Positions 11,085 through 22,113 of a stretch of 64,000 nucleotides of DNA are shown here, piece by piece (within the stretch, counting starts at the first letter, position 1; the number at the start of each line of letters is the position of its first letter). Where the stretch lies: positions 9,833,182 through 9,897,181 of the forward strand of contig OZ024891.1 of the NCBI GenBank assembly GCA_964017195.1. Reading direction: 5' to 3'. The notes under the pieces were generated by a model that made no database searches, was not told where the DNA came from, and saw only the letters and a list, made by a program, of their open reading frames with translations. This DNA is from Siderastrea radians (taxonomy: Eukaryota; Cnidaria; Anthozoa; Scleractinia; Rhizangiidae). A program made the translations under genes and the position numbers.

Positions 11085-14000
11085 ATGAAGCATTTGTTGC
11101 CAATATTAATTTGCTTCCATCTGTTTTCCATAGCTCTTGGAATGTCTGCATCCTATATACCACGCATGGATGCTGGTTTGAACCCAGACCGGTCTGGCTC
11201 ACTTGGCCATAGCAACTTTGAGAAAGTGAAAAGAGTCAAAACGTTGCGTAAGTTCCAAGTCTCTTCTCACGAGCAAAAACAGGGGAAGGGAGATTCGCTG
11301 CTGCTCTGCTTACCAAAAATATTAATACAACATTGCGGTGGGCGGGAGAGGGGAATGCACGCATAACTACTTTTGAGGTTACGTTTCTATCCCAAAGCTA
11401 ATATGTCCCAATTTATTTTCCATAGATCCGTGCGTTACCTCCAACCCTTGCTACAACGGCGGATGGTGCAATGAGGATACATTCGAATGTATCTGCCCTC
11501 CTAGCTACAAAGGAGATCTGTGTGAAAAAGGTTACCGACATTTGACTGATTTATTGTGTTTTTCTACCTTGACCATAACTAGTTAATAATGGTCATTTTT
11601 ATTTCACTGTTTCATGATTCAGATGATTAGGAGCACTCGACGATGGAAATGCCTCGTAATTATGTCAAGCTAGCTTGAGCTATTACCCCAATCGTACAAG
11701 CAAATGTGGCTTGCCACAACCTCCCTAAATTAGAGCAAAAACATCATATGATCACACATTTAGCCATACGAAAATACGTATTTAAATAATTAATGAACTG
11801 AAAATTAAAAAAAGCCCTGATGCATAATGGATTTCTATCCATTTTACCATTGTTTTGCAAAGTTCAACTCAAGGAAATGTTTGACAACTATCATCATTTT
11901 AAGGGCCTTTCCGATTTTTCAAGCTGCAGCTTTACGAGCGGGCTTAATCTTGATCATATTGGTTTTTAGCAAAGGTTTGCACCTACTTCGGAAGAAAACA
12001 ATAGCTTTGGGTCGATGAAAACTGGGTAGTGTGTGACAAAGTAACCTACTAAAATACCAGCCCCTTGTATCCCTGGAGTATAAAAATATAGCTCAGCGAG
12101 GTGCGTACAGCGAATGGGTAGGATGGAGATGAGTCTCTATAAGCCCGTCAGCAGTGAGCATCCATGGTAGAGAGGAGCAAGTTAGGTCACCTCTCTTACT
12201 GGAGGTAATGGGCATCTATTCAGGGGCACCCAACGATTCTTTTCGGGGAATATCTGTCCGGAAGGCTTAAGATCGCCTAAAATATTCGGATTTAATTGCA
12301 GTGAAAGTAACTAGACCAACACCTCCCTTTAGAGAGTAAAGCAGAATAAAGATATACTGTTACTGTTACTGTTACTCACTCAATCATTTGCTGAATTTAG
12401 GGAATGACAACACTTGTAAACATGTTGGGAAGTATGCCCATTTAATGTTTCAGAAAAAACAAAGAAATAATTAATACTAATGGAATCAAATAGTGTAGTC
12501 AGTTAGCATTTATTGTTTCATTATATTAGTTAATGTTTATTATTTGTTGTAACGAGACCAATACCTCCCTTTGGAGAGTAAGGCAGGATAAAGATATACT
12601 GTTACTGTTATTGTTACTCACTCACTCACTCACTCACTCAATCACTCACACACTCACCCACCCAGCCACCCAGCCACCCACCACCCACTAACGCACTCAC
12701 TCACTCACTCGCTCACTCACCCACCCACCCACCCACTCATGATCACTCACTCACTCACTCACTCACCCACCCACTCACTCACTCACTCACTCACTCACTC
12801 ACCCACCCACCCACCCACTCACTCAATCACCCACCCACCCACCCACTCACTCACTCACTCACTCGCTCACTCACCCACCCACCCACCCACCCACCCACTC
12901 ACTCACTCACTCACTCACTCACCCACCCAGCCACCCACCCACTCACTCAATCTCCCACCCACCCACTCACTCACTCACTAATACTAATCGAATCAACTCA
13001 CTCACCCACCCACCCACTCACTCACTCACTTACTCACTCACTCAATTACTCAATTCACTCACCCACTCACTCACTCACTCACTCACCCACCTACCCACCC
13101 ACTCACCTAAACACCCACCCACCCACCAACCAACCAACCCACCCACTCAGTCACTCAGGCACTCACTCACCTACTCATTCACCCACCCACCCACTCACTC
13201 ACTCACTCACTCACCACCCGCCCAAGTTTTGTGCCAAATCTTCACGTATCTTAAAATTGTGATGACAAGATAAAGAGTGTGAATGCAGCACGTGTGGACA
13301 CTCACTCACTCACTCACTCAATCACTCACACACTCACCCACCCAGCCACCCAGCCACCCACCACCCACTAACGCACTCACTCACTCACTCGCTCACTCAC
13401 CCACCCACCCACCCACTCATGATCACTCACTCACTCACTCACTCACCCACCCACTCACTCACTCACTCACTCACTCACTCACCCACCCACCCACCCACTC
13501 ACTCAATCACCCACCCACCCACCCACTCACTCACTCACTCACTCGCTCACTCACCCACCCACCCACCCACCCACCCACTCACTCACTCACTCACTCACTC
13601 ACCCACCCAGCCACCCACCCACTCACTCAATCTCCCACCCACCCACTCACTCACTCACTAATACTAATCGAATCAACTCACTCACCCACCCACCCACTCA
13701 CTCACTCACTTACTCACTCACTCAATTACTCAATTCACTCACCCACTCACTCACTCACTCACTCACCCACCTACCCACCCACTCACCTAAACACCCACCC
13801 ACCCACCAACCAACCAACCCACCCACTCAGTCACTCAGGCACTCACTCACCTACTCATTCACCCACCCACCCACTCACTCACTCACTCACTCACCACCCG
13901 CCCAAGTTTTGTGCCAAATCTTCACGTATCTTAAAATTGTGATGACAAGATAAAGAGTGTGAATGCAGCACGTGTGGACACTTCCCAAAAAATTATTTAT

Positions 14001-15878
14001 TTATGTATTTATTTTACATACTTATTTATTTCTCTATTTATTCGCCATTATTTTGTTATTGTTTCAGGTAACGGGCCTTCAGTCATCGCCCGTTGGACGA
14101 ATAACAAATATTACAGTGGCAAAATTGTTGAAGAGTCAAATGACCAGATAACTGTTATGTTCGACGACGGCGACAAAATAACTCACAGCGCCCATGACGT
14201 CTCAGCAGTATTCGCAGATAAGGCACCCGATCAAATGCAGGAAGCTCAACATGTCGTGGCTAAATGGAAAGGGAGTAAAAAATACCACATAGGTTTCGTG
14301 ACAGCTATAACTTCAGACGGCTATGAGGTCACGTTGGACGACAACGACTATGATACCTACGCCTTAAGCCAACTGAGGATCTTTCCTGATCATACCTCGC
14401 CTCATAATGGTACATGGGAGACAGAAGTTTTGATCCACGTTCCCGGCACATACACAATCCCAAACAACAGCATATTTGAAGCTGTTAGGCCTTGTGCACA
14501 ACTGGGTGTTTTCAAAAGTCTCCTATTGGAGAGCTTAGAGCGGTTTTCAATTGTGTCGAAAGTAATTCGCGTTTTGCTTTGGTTTTACCTTACGTCGCTC
14601 TGTGATTGGTTAAAAAATTTCGCGTCACTTGCTTGACCAATCAGAAGAAAAACTCCAACCAATCGCGACTTGCTCGCACGCGTTTTCCCGCGCTTGGTGC
14701 TGGTTATCTGCATTTGCTTGGAGTTCTGATTGGTTCATTGGGTAATTTGTGTTGGTTGTGATTGGCTGGGGTAATTACTTTGGTTTTGGTTTTACGACAC
14801 TCATTTGAAAACCGCTCTAAGCAGTCACGATGACGACGGAAACAAAACATCAATTAAAAACAAATCCTTTTATATGTTACATCCTTAATGATTATTCCGA
14901 CTTGTTCCTTTAGTATAATGTGACTTAACTGACATTTTAATTTAAGGAGGACAAAAACGCAAAATCATTGTCTTGGGTTCATGTTCGCCCTAAATCTTTC
15001 AATTCGGTCGTATCACATCTCCGTTACACTACCTCAGGCATCTTTTTCTATTTTTTGTGTGTAAAAGGAAATCAAGCAATAAACTTGAGTGGACTTAGAG
15101 CCTATACAATGTCATCCACTCCAGCCTTACCAGCATCACCCAGTAAGCTACAGTAAAATACCCCTCAGCTGCTACTTAGTATGATCATCGTTTTTGTGGC
15201 CGAAAGAAAAGTAGCTCATTTATTTTGTTATCTGAAACCGTCATTAATTTTCATTATTCCGACTACTGCCCCTTCTAGAATTATTTTGCCTCCCTCTTAG
15301 CTTTCATTCTTCGTTTTTGTAAGCTATCATAATTTTGACATAACCTCGTTGATACGAATACCCGTTTATACCACCTTTTTTATCATTTTTTTTTTGCCAT
15401 TGCTTGTCGGTAGTCTCATGTTTCGCTCCCTGGAATAATTACCCCTCTTCCCTCCCATTTCGGCGCCACGCAGGCTAGTGGTTGCATAAGCCGGGTTTCA
15501 CTGTAATTTGTTCTGTTCATTACAGAGGGCGCCAGAGTGTTTGCACGCTACACAAACGGTAAATACTATCGCGGATTCGTTGAAAGTGTCACCTCCAATA
15601 CCGTCCATATCAAATATGACGATGGAAGCTCCATCACTCTAAAGAAGAGTGACCCCTCGGCGGTAATACTCGACAAGCTGCCGTGTTACACTGTCGTCGA
15701 GCCTGGTCAGCGTGTGATAGCCTACTGGCCAGGACAAACCAGATACTACCCTGCTAAAGTCAAGTCCAAGATAAGCAGAGGAAGCAATGCCTGTTACCAG
15801 GAGGAAGTTTACGATGTGGTTTTTGATGATGGAGACCAGCGAAGGGAGAATTTCAACGAGATTCGCCTTATTCCGTGA
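11085..15878 (+). CDS. Gene B: secreted EGF plus four Tudor-like units
   Basis: Four exons join in phase: 11134-11247 (or from ATG 11085), 11426-11530, 14068-14409 and 15526-15878. Started at 11085 the CDS is 963 nt, 320 aa. Residues 1-19 are a signal-peptide-like stretch (MKHLLPILICFHLFSIALG); residues 20-54 are a truncated vWA start retaining DRSGS; then one six-Cys EGF; then about 230 residues with four Tudor-like units. The paralog gene A has a separate upstream signal-peptide exon; the equivalent for B is not visible because a transposon nest occupies the region just upstream. Oddities are a weak exon-4 donor (GTACAT), a satellite in intron 3, and a duplicate last exon at 22114. No known name is recognised. 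The function is unknown; a secreted or matrix role is inferred from the EGF and signal sequence. Confidence 0.7.
11134..11247 (+). CDS. Gene B exon 2: truncated vWA start
   Basis: This is a 114-nt phase 1-1 exon between TTTTCCATAG and GTAAGT. It encodes MDAGLNPDRSGSLGHSNFEK flanked by short linkers, aligning to the first 38 codons of the first vWA exon of gene C and to gene A exon 2. Only the first MIDAS loop (DxSxS) of a vWA domain is present; the rest of the fold is missing. The intron sequence just upstream is in frame and reads as a signal peptide. Confidence 0.75.
11426..11530 (+). CDS. Gene B exon 3: EGF-like domain
   Basis: A 105-nt phase 1-1 exon bounded by TTTTCCATAG and GGTTACC. 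It encodes 35 residues with the six-cysteine EGF pattern: DPCVTSNPCYNGGWC, then FECICPPSYKGDLC. The donor GTTACC is weaker than the consensus. It closely resembles the first EGF exon of gene C (62790-62680), which also has a PSYKG-type turn. Confidence 0.85.
11531..12062. other. Gene B intron 3, 5' part
   Basis: AT-rich intronic sequence with no supported coding content. The open frame 11827-12018 has no recognisable features. Confidence 0.5.
12063..12385 (+). repeat. SINE-like or short interspersed repeat with ACTGTT tail
   Basis: The unit begins near a possible polymerase III A-box (ATAGCTCAGCGAGGTGCG) and ends ATAAAGATATACTGTTACTG followed by further TTACTG repeats. A second copy of its 3' end lies at 12550-12626. 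The tail-repeat organisation is SINE-like, but no convincing B-box was found, so it could be another type of short repeat. Confidence 0.35.
12613..13982. repeat. ACTC/ACCC satellite with exact 680-bp duplication
   Basis: A pyrimidine/adenine-only array of ACTC and ACCC tetranucleotides fills gene B intron 3. Two units of 680 bp (about 12623-13302 and 13303-13982) appear identical base for base by eye, including irregular landmarks such as ACTCATGATCACTC, the ACTAATACTAATCGAATCAA break and the non-repetitive CGCCCAAGTTTTGTGCCAAA tail. Long Thr-His-Ser-Leu/Pro frames arise from the repeat and are not genes. Confidence 0.95.
14068..14409 (+). CDS. Gene B exon 4: Tudor-like units 1 and 2
   Basis: A 342-nt phase 1-1 exon, the same length as its gene A counterpart. 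It encodes two Tudor/DUF4537-like barrels: VIARWTNNKYYSGKIVEES to VMFDDGDKITH, and VVAKWKGSKKYHIGFVTA to YEVTLDDNDYDTYALSQLRI. The hallmarks are an A-R/K-W start, the KYY-x-G-x-V strand and an acidic DDGD-type turn. It has no cysteines. The donor is GTACAT, whereas the duplicate copy at 21041 keeps GTAAGT. Confidence 0.8.
14535..14822. mobile_element. MITE-like element in gene B intron 4
   Basis: Imperfect terminal inverted repeats CTTAGAGCGGTTTTCAATTG and its partner ending TTTGAAAACCGCTCTAAG bound a non-coding segment of about 290 bp with several internal CCAATC/GATTGG boxes. A slightly shorter copy sits at 21168-21407 within the segmental duplication, so the insertion came before the duplication. 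Confidence 0.7.
15526..15878 (+). CDS. Gene B exon 5: Tudor-like units 3 and 4, stop
   Basis: The terminal coding exon follows TGTTCATTACAG. It encodes GARVFARYTNGKYYRGFVES, then VHIKYDDGSSI, then QRVIAYWPGQTRYYPAKVK and YDVVFDDGDQRRENFNEIRL, ending IP-stop. These are two more Tudor-like units with the KYY-x-G/TRYY and DDG signatures. Two cysteines (LPCYT and NACYQ) are shared with gene A, which could allow a disulfide in a secreted protein. Confidence 0.85.
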
Positions 15879-15973
15879 TAAATGGCGAGACGTCGTGTGG
15901 CTGTCTTTTTGGGCTGCATTGCTTTGCTTTAATAGTTTATAACAAGTTTATGTAGGGGCTAATGTCAGTTTTA

Positions 15974-15979
15974 AATAAA
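15974..15979 (+). terminator. Gene B poly(A) signal
   Basis: AATAAA lies 96 bp after the gene B stop codon. The same signal is conserved in the duplicated copy at 22562-22567. Confidence 0.65.
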
Positions 15980-17309
15980 TTTGAATTAACTACAAAAGAG
16001 AGAATTCAGGAGAAAAAAAGATTATCGCAGCTATTCATCGACGTAGAAAGTTGGAGGTGGGGCATGAAAAAAATCCAGGCTCCCTCGGGATTCAGGCGGT
16101 TAGAATCCCGTTGAAGCCTACGTGAATTTTATAGGCTTTGCGTGAATAGTTGCAATGCTCTTTTTCTCTTCAGTTAATATATGGGCTTCTAAAGTATACT
16201 GGGATAAAACAAGAAAATATTTTTCCTCCTTTGTCTTGTTTTGGAAGAAATGGGGTGTTTAAAATCATAGCTATAGCACAAAAAAGGTAGTTTAAACTTT
16301 CTTAACTTTACTATCCGAGAATCAGAACTAAAGGTGATTATATAACGCTGTAATAAGATTTAACGTGCAATGTTCACTTCAATTATGCTAGGCTGAAACG
16401 CAGAAAAGAATTCATAAGACCCATTTTGAGCAGCCACACTGTGTAACCAAAAAAATCATATAAATGAAAAACAAGAAAAAAAACAATAAAATGGTGTTGG
16501 GTAAATGTCTACATACTCTTTCTTAATAATGGTAAAACGGAGTTTACGAAGTTTCGACGAGAAGCCCACAAGTCAATATCTAATATGTCAACGTCTCGCA
16601 CTTTCCTAGTTTTCCTCAGTTTTCTCCATGCGGAGCCATTGCATTGTTCTTTTTATCTAGCCTGTGTACAACGATTATCTTTTCGCGATAGACGTCACCG
16701 ACACCGTTTCCCTAAAATAATTCAATTCCTTGATAGCTCAAACCTCAAGCTATCTCATAGGAAATTAGTTTTCACTTCGGGTCATTTTCTTTGTAATCTT
16801 ACCATCGATAACTCGAACCTACAACCTTGTAGTTTGACGACGTAAAAAGACTTAACCATCGGACGTACAAGCAAAATCATATTCCCACCGTGGTATAGGG
16901 GGATGGGGGTAGATGAAATTCTCACTTGGGTTTTTGTTATGTTGCAATATTTTGAAACGATTTTACCTTTGTTAAATAGCCTGTGTTGTACTTTACAAGT
17001 TAAGGCAAACATTATGGATTGTGGCGCTACTGGGAGCCTATGACGTCATCCAAAATGCATTGGTGGATGAGATGACTCCTATCTTGGATTTTACTTAAAA
17101 TTATAAATTGTCAAAAACAGTTAAAACTGAAAGCGTTTCACACTAGAGATGTAGAATATTGTACAATCAAACTTCGTTTCTCCGTTTTTGGTATTTTATA
17201 CATTTTTTGCACCCCAAAAGGGTAAAAAACACATTTTCATTCAAAAATGACTTGTCCTCATGGTACTAAAGACGTCGATTCTTACCAAACTTTGCCAAAA
17301 TGTGTCTCG

Positions 17310-18388
17310 TAGACAATCGTACGGCTACCGAAAACGGCCGGTGTTGCATTAACAAAAAATCTGCTTGATAAAAAAGAAGAAAAACCGTACAGTATGTTGG
17401 CCAGTTTTCGTACGGGCCCAATTTTCGTACAAAAAAAAAACTTTATTCGATTATTTTCGTCGGTCGTTCACATCTTTGTCAAACGATGAATTCCAAGAAC
17501 AATTCGAACATTTCTGGTATAAATTGCCGATTTTGGCGGGCTTTTTGACAAAGAAACAGGCCAGTGTGGACAAGCTCTTTCGTGGTAAGTAAACGTTTAG
17601 CGGCTAATATTTGCACTGCACAGTATTGTAGAGTGCACAGTATTGTATTGTAGATAAACAAATATCCCGTTTTGCGGGAAATTTTTCAAGGAACTTTATA
17701 ATTTTTGGAGATGATAGATAAAAGATGAAAGTGAATAGGAGAACTTTCAACGAGAGCTTAAAATTGACTGCTCCTGAGTTTTAGCGGTTAAAATCTTCGC
17801 CAACATTTCGACCTCCTAGGCCAGTTTTCGTACACTTAGCGGCGCCTTTCTCAAAACCTATTTTTTAATAAGTTAAAAAACTGAATTTTAAACTTTACTA
17901 TTCGAAAACTAATAAGGTGCAAGTGTAGCAAAGAATACACAACGACCATTGCAAAGTACGATACACTTAATGTATTTGTTGTGTTAACAACAAAATAACA
18001 GTGCCCCCCTTTATCCAGGTCATGCAAAGGTCACGCAAACATTCTAAAACGTGAATATAATTAACTAAGGTAGATGCGTATGTGTAGAATGTTGACATAC
18101 ACCTTGAAATATTGTTAATTTATATTAAGAACCGGTCTTACTGATCTTTTTCACTCCTTTGTGATTGTAATAAACATGAAAAGCAGCTAACAAAAGCAAG
18201 CGCAAGCGGAAACGGAAGTAAAACGTTTGCTATTTTAAGCAAGCACAGGACCAAGTGCGTGCGGCTATCGAAGATACTGAGGAGAAAGCCGTTTTAGAAA
18301 TAAAGGTTTGTTAATTTCTTAATATGATGTAGGCTGATGTCGTTCAAAACAGAAATAATACACACAACGTTCTCCCTTCCTCAGTATA
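17310..18388. other. Unassigned stretch after duplication copy 1
   Basis: AT-rich DNA. A short open frame at 17365-17592 with Lys- and Phe-rich content has no recognisable domain. Two short direct words, CCAGTTTTCGTAC at about 17401 and 17821, are the only repeats noted. Confidence 0.4.
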
Positions 18389-18731
18389 TAGTGCGCTCCT
18401 GGGAACGAGTTTGATGCGCGCCTTGTGCTGTTAACCCTACATCCACCCCAGAGTAACCCTTGGCGTTGCACACCAAACATTGGTCGCTAAGCCGATTTCT
18501 ATTCACAGATCGAAGAGAAAACACGCAGCTGGTGGTCACGTGTCCTCCTTTTGTCTAAATGATGAGATCTAATTTATGGAAAGCGCTTGCCAAAATTAGT
18601 GAAATGAACAAAATCGAAGCCGCCAAACGTTTCAGGCTATGTCTACACTATACCGGATAGTTTATCGTGCGGACAGGAAAAATTCTCCGTCCCGGTGTGA
18701 ACACAAATTAAATGGCACGGAACTGGAAGAT
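18389..18731. repeat. Dispersed repeat, copy 1 of 2
   Basis: The segment from GCGCTCCTGGGAACGAGTTT to ACGGAACTGGAAGATAC recurs in the same orientation at 32343-32648 with few differences. Copy 1 has an extra stretch of about 30 bp around AAGCGCTTGCCAAAATTAGT. It contains the phrase ATGTCTACACTATACCGGAT. It is non-coding. Confidence 0.8.
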
Positions 18732-19680
18732 ACTTGCGAGGAGAGCCATGATGTTGGTCACTATATGTAGCATGAAATTATTATCAATAATTAATGTTAA
18801 GCAGTAATTTTTGTTTCACACCAAATACATACATGAATGTACCTATCCTCGCCACACATTAAGTGGTAATTGCTAGGAGCAGAGCAATACTTGTTAGTGC
18901 ATTCCTATCCAAGTTGTGAACAGAAATTGTCTTTTCTAATCCATCTATTAACAGGGTCAATATCCTAAACGGAAAACATAAACTCTTGTAAATTCTTACT
19001 GATCCAATATGAATTATTTATTTCAAATATTTTTTCGGGAACGTCCTAAACTTAAAATTTAAATTCTTTTGACTGCTGATACACAAATATGCACTGTTTG
19101 GGGAGCTGAAACCTATTTTGTGTAATCTGTGGTTTTGATCATACTTGGAAAAATAATTATTTGATGATAATAACTGGTACATCAAGAGTAAAGATAATGG
19201 TAGAGAGAGGAAATAGTTTTGAGCCAATCTGTTCAGTCACCATCCGTTGGAAAGGCATTCTAGCAAAAGTATTTTGATGATCGTGTATCTTGTCGTCTCT
19301 CGTTGCTTCTAACAAAATCATTTTGTCGAAGCACTCCTAGTCGGTGTCGCCGGTCCTGATCGGTTTCAGCACTTATTTTCTCGAAGAGTTTGTAGCCGCT
19401 GAGTTCATTCTCATTATTCAGTCGGTGTGGCTGAGTTATTGTTCTCTACCTACGCCCGTCGACTCTCGCAAATGTACGCAGCGAAGAAACATGAGAGTGC
19501 GCAACTGTCAGCGGTCGTGATTTCGTTTTGCTGCTAGGCAACTGTGCGGACACCTTCGAAAAATATATAGGCAGATCGACATTTGACCGCCCTAAGCGAT
19601 CCTCGCGCGATCCCACGCGACAAATTTGTAAATCTCGCTACGCTTGGAGGGCCTTGGGCCCGCCTCCCTTCGCGAGGAAT
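18732..19680. other. Unassigned stretch
   Basis: No gene, RNA or clear repeat is recognised. The open frame on the minus strand at 19018-19227 has no domain features. 19440-19680 is somewhat GC-richer and borders the MITE at 19686. Confidence 0.35.
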
Positions 19681-19685
19681 TAAGG

Positions 19686-20188
19686 GGCCGATTACATGAG
19701 CCGGGCTGGCTCGGTAGCAGGGCTGGCTAGGTCTACCGAGATGACTGCTCAGCCTGGTATTACATGAGGCGGGCCAGCCCACCAGCGGCTAAATCTAGAA
19801 GCTGTCGTGTGAAAAGATGGCTACATCAAAGAGCATGAATCGAGTGGTTTTACTTTCACTAATCCATTATTTTGGCGTATTATTTTCAGTTTTACGTAGC
19901 TTTATGGTCTGATAAACCCTTATGCGTTATATAGAAAGAGAAATATCGATCTTCTAGTGAGCCATTTTGCTTGAAGCGAGATTTAGTGACGGGAAAGTGT
20001 TGGCCCGGCAATCGCGATTACCTGGTAAATTTTCAGCTCGGCTAGCCGGGATCCAGACATCGCGATGCCGGGATCCCAGTTAGCCGGGCTGAGATTTTTC
20101 CATGTAATCGCGAAGTTGATTTTTAACAAGTTTCACAGACGTGCTGAGATCCCGGCAAACCGAGCCAGCCCGCCTCATGTAATCGGCC
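19686..20188. mobile_element. MITE with TIRs and 5-bp target duplication
   Basis: A 503-bp non-coding element is bounded by terminal inverted repeats starting GGCCGATTACATGAGCCGGG and ending with the complementary CGCCTCATGTAATCGGCC. It is flanked on both sides by TAAGG (19681-19685 and 20189-20193), a clear target-site duplication. Inside are further copies of CCGGGCTGG-type words in both orientations. No transposase is present, so it must move in trans. Confidence 0.88.
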
Positions 20189-20525
20189 TAAGGCATGCCG
20201 TGTTATCATAATGTGCACGTGTCTAAGAATAGAGGCAAGTTTTCGCGCTTCCCAGACCACCATTCGGTCGCACCGTCAATGATTTATGCTTTTTACCCGA
20301 CAAAGTTTTTTCAATTGGGTGTATATGTTGCTGGGGCTAAGCTTTCCACTCCACAGCCAGCGAGTGCCAAAGTTGCTAATCGGAGATCACTAGTTGTGTT
20401 GGACACGGAATGCAATAAAAACATATGTCAGGTGAATCCCGTTATTTTAATGAAAACCCTGAAAGTCCACTCTTATGTGGCTGAAATCACCGCTTCGAAC
20501 AACAAAGAGAAGGCACTACTCCATT

Positions 20526-20694
20526 AGGCCATTTTCGAGTTGTCTTAAGCCTCTGTTTGATAGCGAGGCCTCGTGTAAAACCATTGATATGGAAATGATT
20601 TTATTTGCATGCGAATGGAAACTAATATTTCTGTGAAAGGTTTCGCACTTCACCTCGTTTTAAACCAGAGGCGACGGGCATCTCGGAAATGGCC
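20526..20694. mobile_element. Short MITE-like element
   Basis: A segment of about 168 bp begins GGCCATTTTCGAG and ends CTCGGAAATGGCC. The inner words AGCCTCTG and CCAGAGGC continue the inverted symmetry. It is flanked by TTA and TAT, consistent with TA targeting. It is non-coding. Confidence 0.65.
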
Positions 20695-20870
20695 TATTCG
20701 GCAAAAACATTAACCTGTTTTCCACAATCTTCTCTTAATTTTAGATCCTCAATTAGCAATTAGCCTGAGTTTGAATTCGAAGTGAAATTAGAAAACTTTG
20801 GTATTTGGTTTTCGCTGAATTCAAGTTTTCTAACTAAATATAGTATTAAAATGTGTTGATGGCTTTTGAT

Positions 20871-20946
20871 AGAGCTTTACTGAAAAAAGTGTAACTGAAA
20901 TATCTCAATTGAATCATAAGATGCACATTTCAATCATTTTATTGCC
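20871..20946. repeat. Dispersed repeat, copy 2
   Basis: Matches window positions 1-77 and ends abruptly at the start of the gene B segmental duplication. Confidence 0.7.
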
Positions 20947-21040
20947 GACGGCTATGAGGTCACGTTGGACGACGGCGACCATGATACCTACACCTTAAGC
21001 CAACTGAGGATCTTTCCTGATCACACCTCGTCTCATAATG
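20947..21040 (+). pseudogene. Truncated exon 4 of gene B duplicate
   Basis: Only the last 94 nt of the exon are present (DGYEVTLDDGDHDTYTLSQL and a short remainder), followed by a consensus GTAAGT donor. Its 5' side is replaced by a dispersed repeat, so it has no acceptor. It can only be a remnant unless another upstream start is used. Confidence 0.8.
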
Positions 21041-21167
21041 GTAAGTGGGAGACAGAAGTTTTGATCCACGTTCCCGGCACATACACAATCCCAAACAACA
21101 GCATATTTGAAGCTGTTAGGCCTTGTGCACAACTGGGTGTTTTCAAAAGTCTCCTATTGGAGAGCTT

Positions 21168-21407
21168 AGAGCGGTTTTCAATTGTGTCGAAAGTAATTCG
21201 CGTTTTGCTTTGGTTTTACTTGACCAATCAGAAGAAAAACTCAAATCAATCGCAACTTGCTCGCACGCGTTTTCCCGCGCTTGGTGCCGGTTATCTGCAT
21301 TTGCTTCGAGTTCTGATTGGTTCATTGGGTAAATTGTGTTTGTTGTGATTGGCTGGGTAATTACTTTGGCTTTGGTTTTACGACACTCAGTTCCAAAGCG
21401 CTGTAAG
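21168..21407. mobile_element. MITE copy in duplicated intron 4
   Basis: Duplicate of the 14535-14822 element, shorter by internal deletions and with a degraded right TIR (CCAAAGCGCTGTAAG). Confidence 0.65.
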
Positions 21408-22113
21408 CAGTCACGATGACGACGGAAACAAAACATCAATTAAAAACAAATCCTTTTATATGTTACTTGCTTAATGATTATTCTGACTTGTTCCGTTAGT
21501 ACAATGTGACTTAATTGACATTTTAATTTTAGAAGGGCAAAAAGACAAAATCAATGTCTTGGGTTCACGTTCTCCCTAAAACTTTCAATTCGGTCGTTTC
21601 ATATCAGTCCGTTACACTACCTTAGGCATCTTTTTTTTTCCATTTTGTGTGTGTAAAAGGAAATCAAGCAATAAACTTGAGTGGACTTAGAGCCTATATA
21701 ATGTCATTCACTCCAGCCTTACCAGCATCACCTAATCAGCTACAGTGAAATACCCCTCAGCTACTTATTATGATCATCGTTTTTGTGGCCGAAAGAAAAG
21801 TAGCTCATTTATTTTGTTATCTGAAACCGTCATTAATTTTCATTATTCCGACCACCGCCCCTTGTAGAATTATTTTGCCTCCCTCTTAGTTTTCATTCTT
21901 CGTTTTTGTAAGCTACCATAATTTTGACATAACCTCGTTCATACGAATACGCGTTTATACCACCTTTTTTTATTTTTTTCTTTGCCGTTGCTTGTCGGTA
22001 GTCTCATGTTTCGCGCCCTGGAATAATTACCCCCCTTCCCTCCCATTTCGGCGCCACGCAGGCCAGTGGTTGCATACGCCGGGTTTCACTGTAATTTGTT
22101 CTGTTCATTACAG

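Larger units (their letters stand above)
14313..17309. repeat. Segmental duplication, copy 1
   Basis: From the middle of gene B exon 4 to about 1.4 kb past its stop codon, this segment is repeated in the same orientation at 20947-24059, then 30373-30409 after an insertion. Introns, the embedded MITE, exon 5, the poly(A) signal and downstream DNA all match with scattered substitutions. Copy 1 lacks about 205 bp that copy 2 has at 23223-23430. Confidence 0.93.

Noticed and set aside
12739..13942. Long Thr-His-Ser-Leu/Pro open frames
   Set aside because: They are translations of the ACTC/ACCC satellite and repeat in both 680-bp units. They have no splice or start context.
20195..20527. 110-codon plus-strand frame between two MITEs
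   Set aside because: It begins within the flank of one MITE and ends at another, with no domain or splice support.
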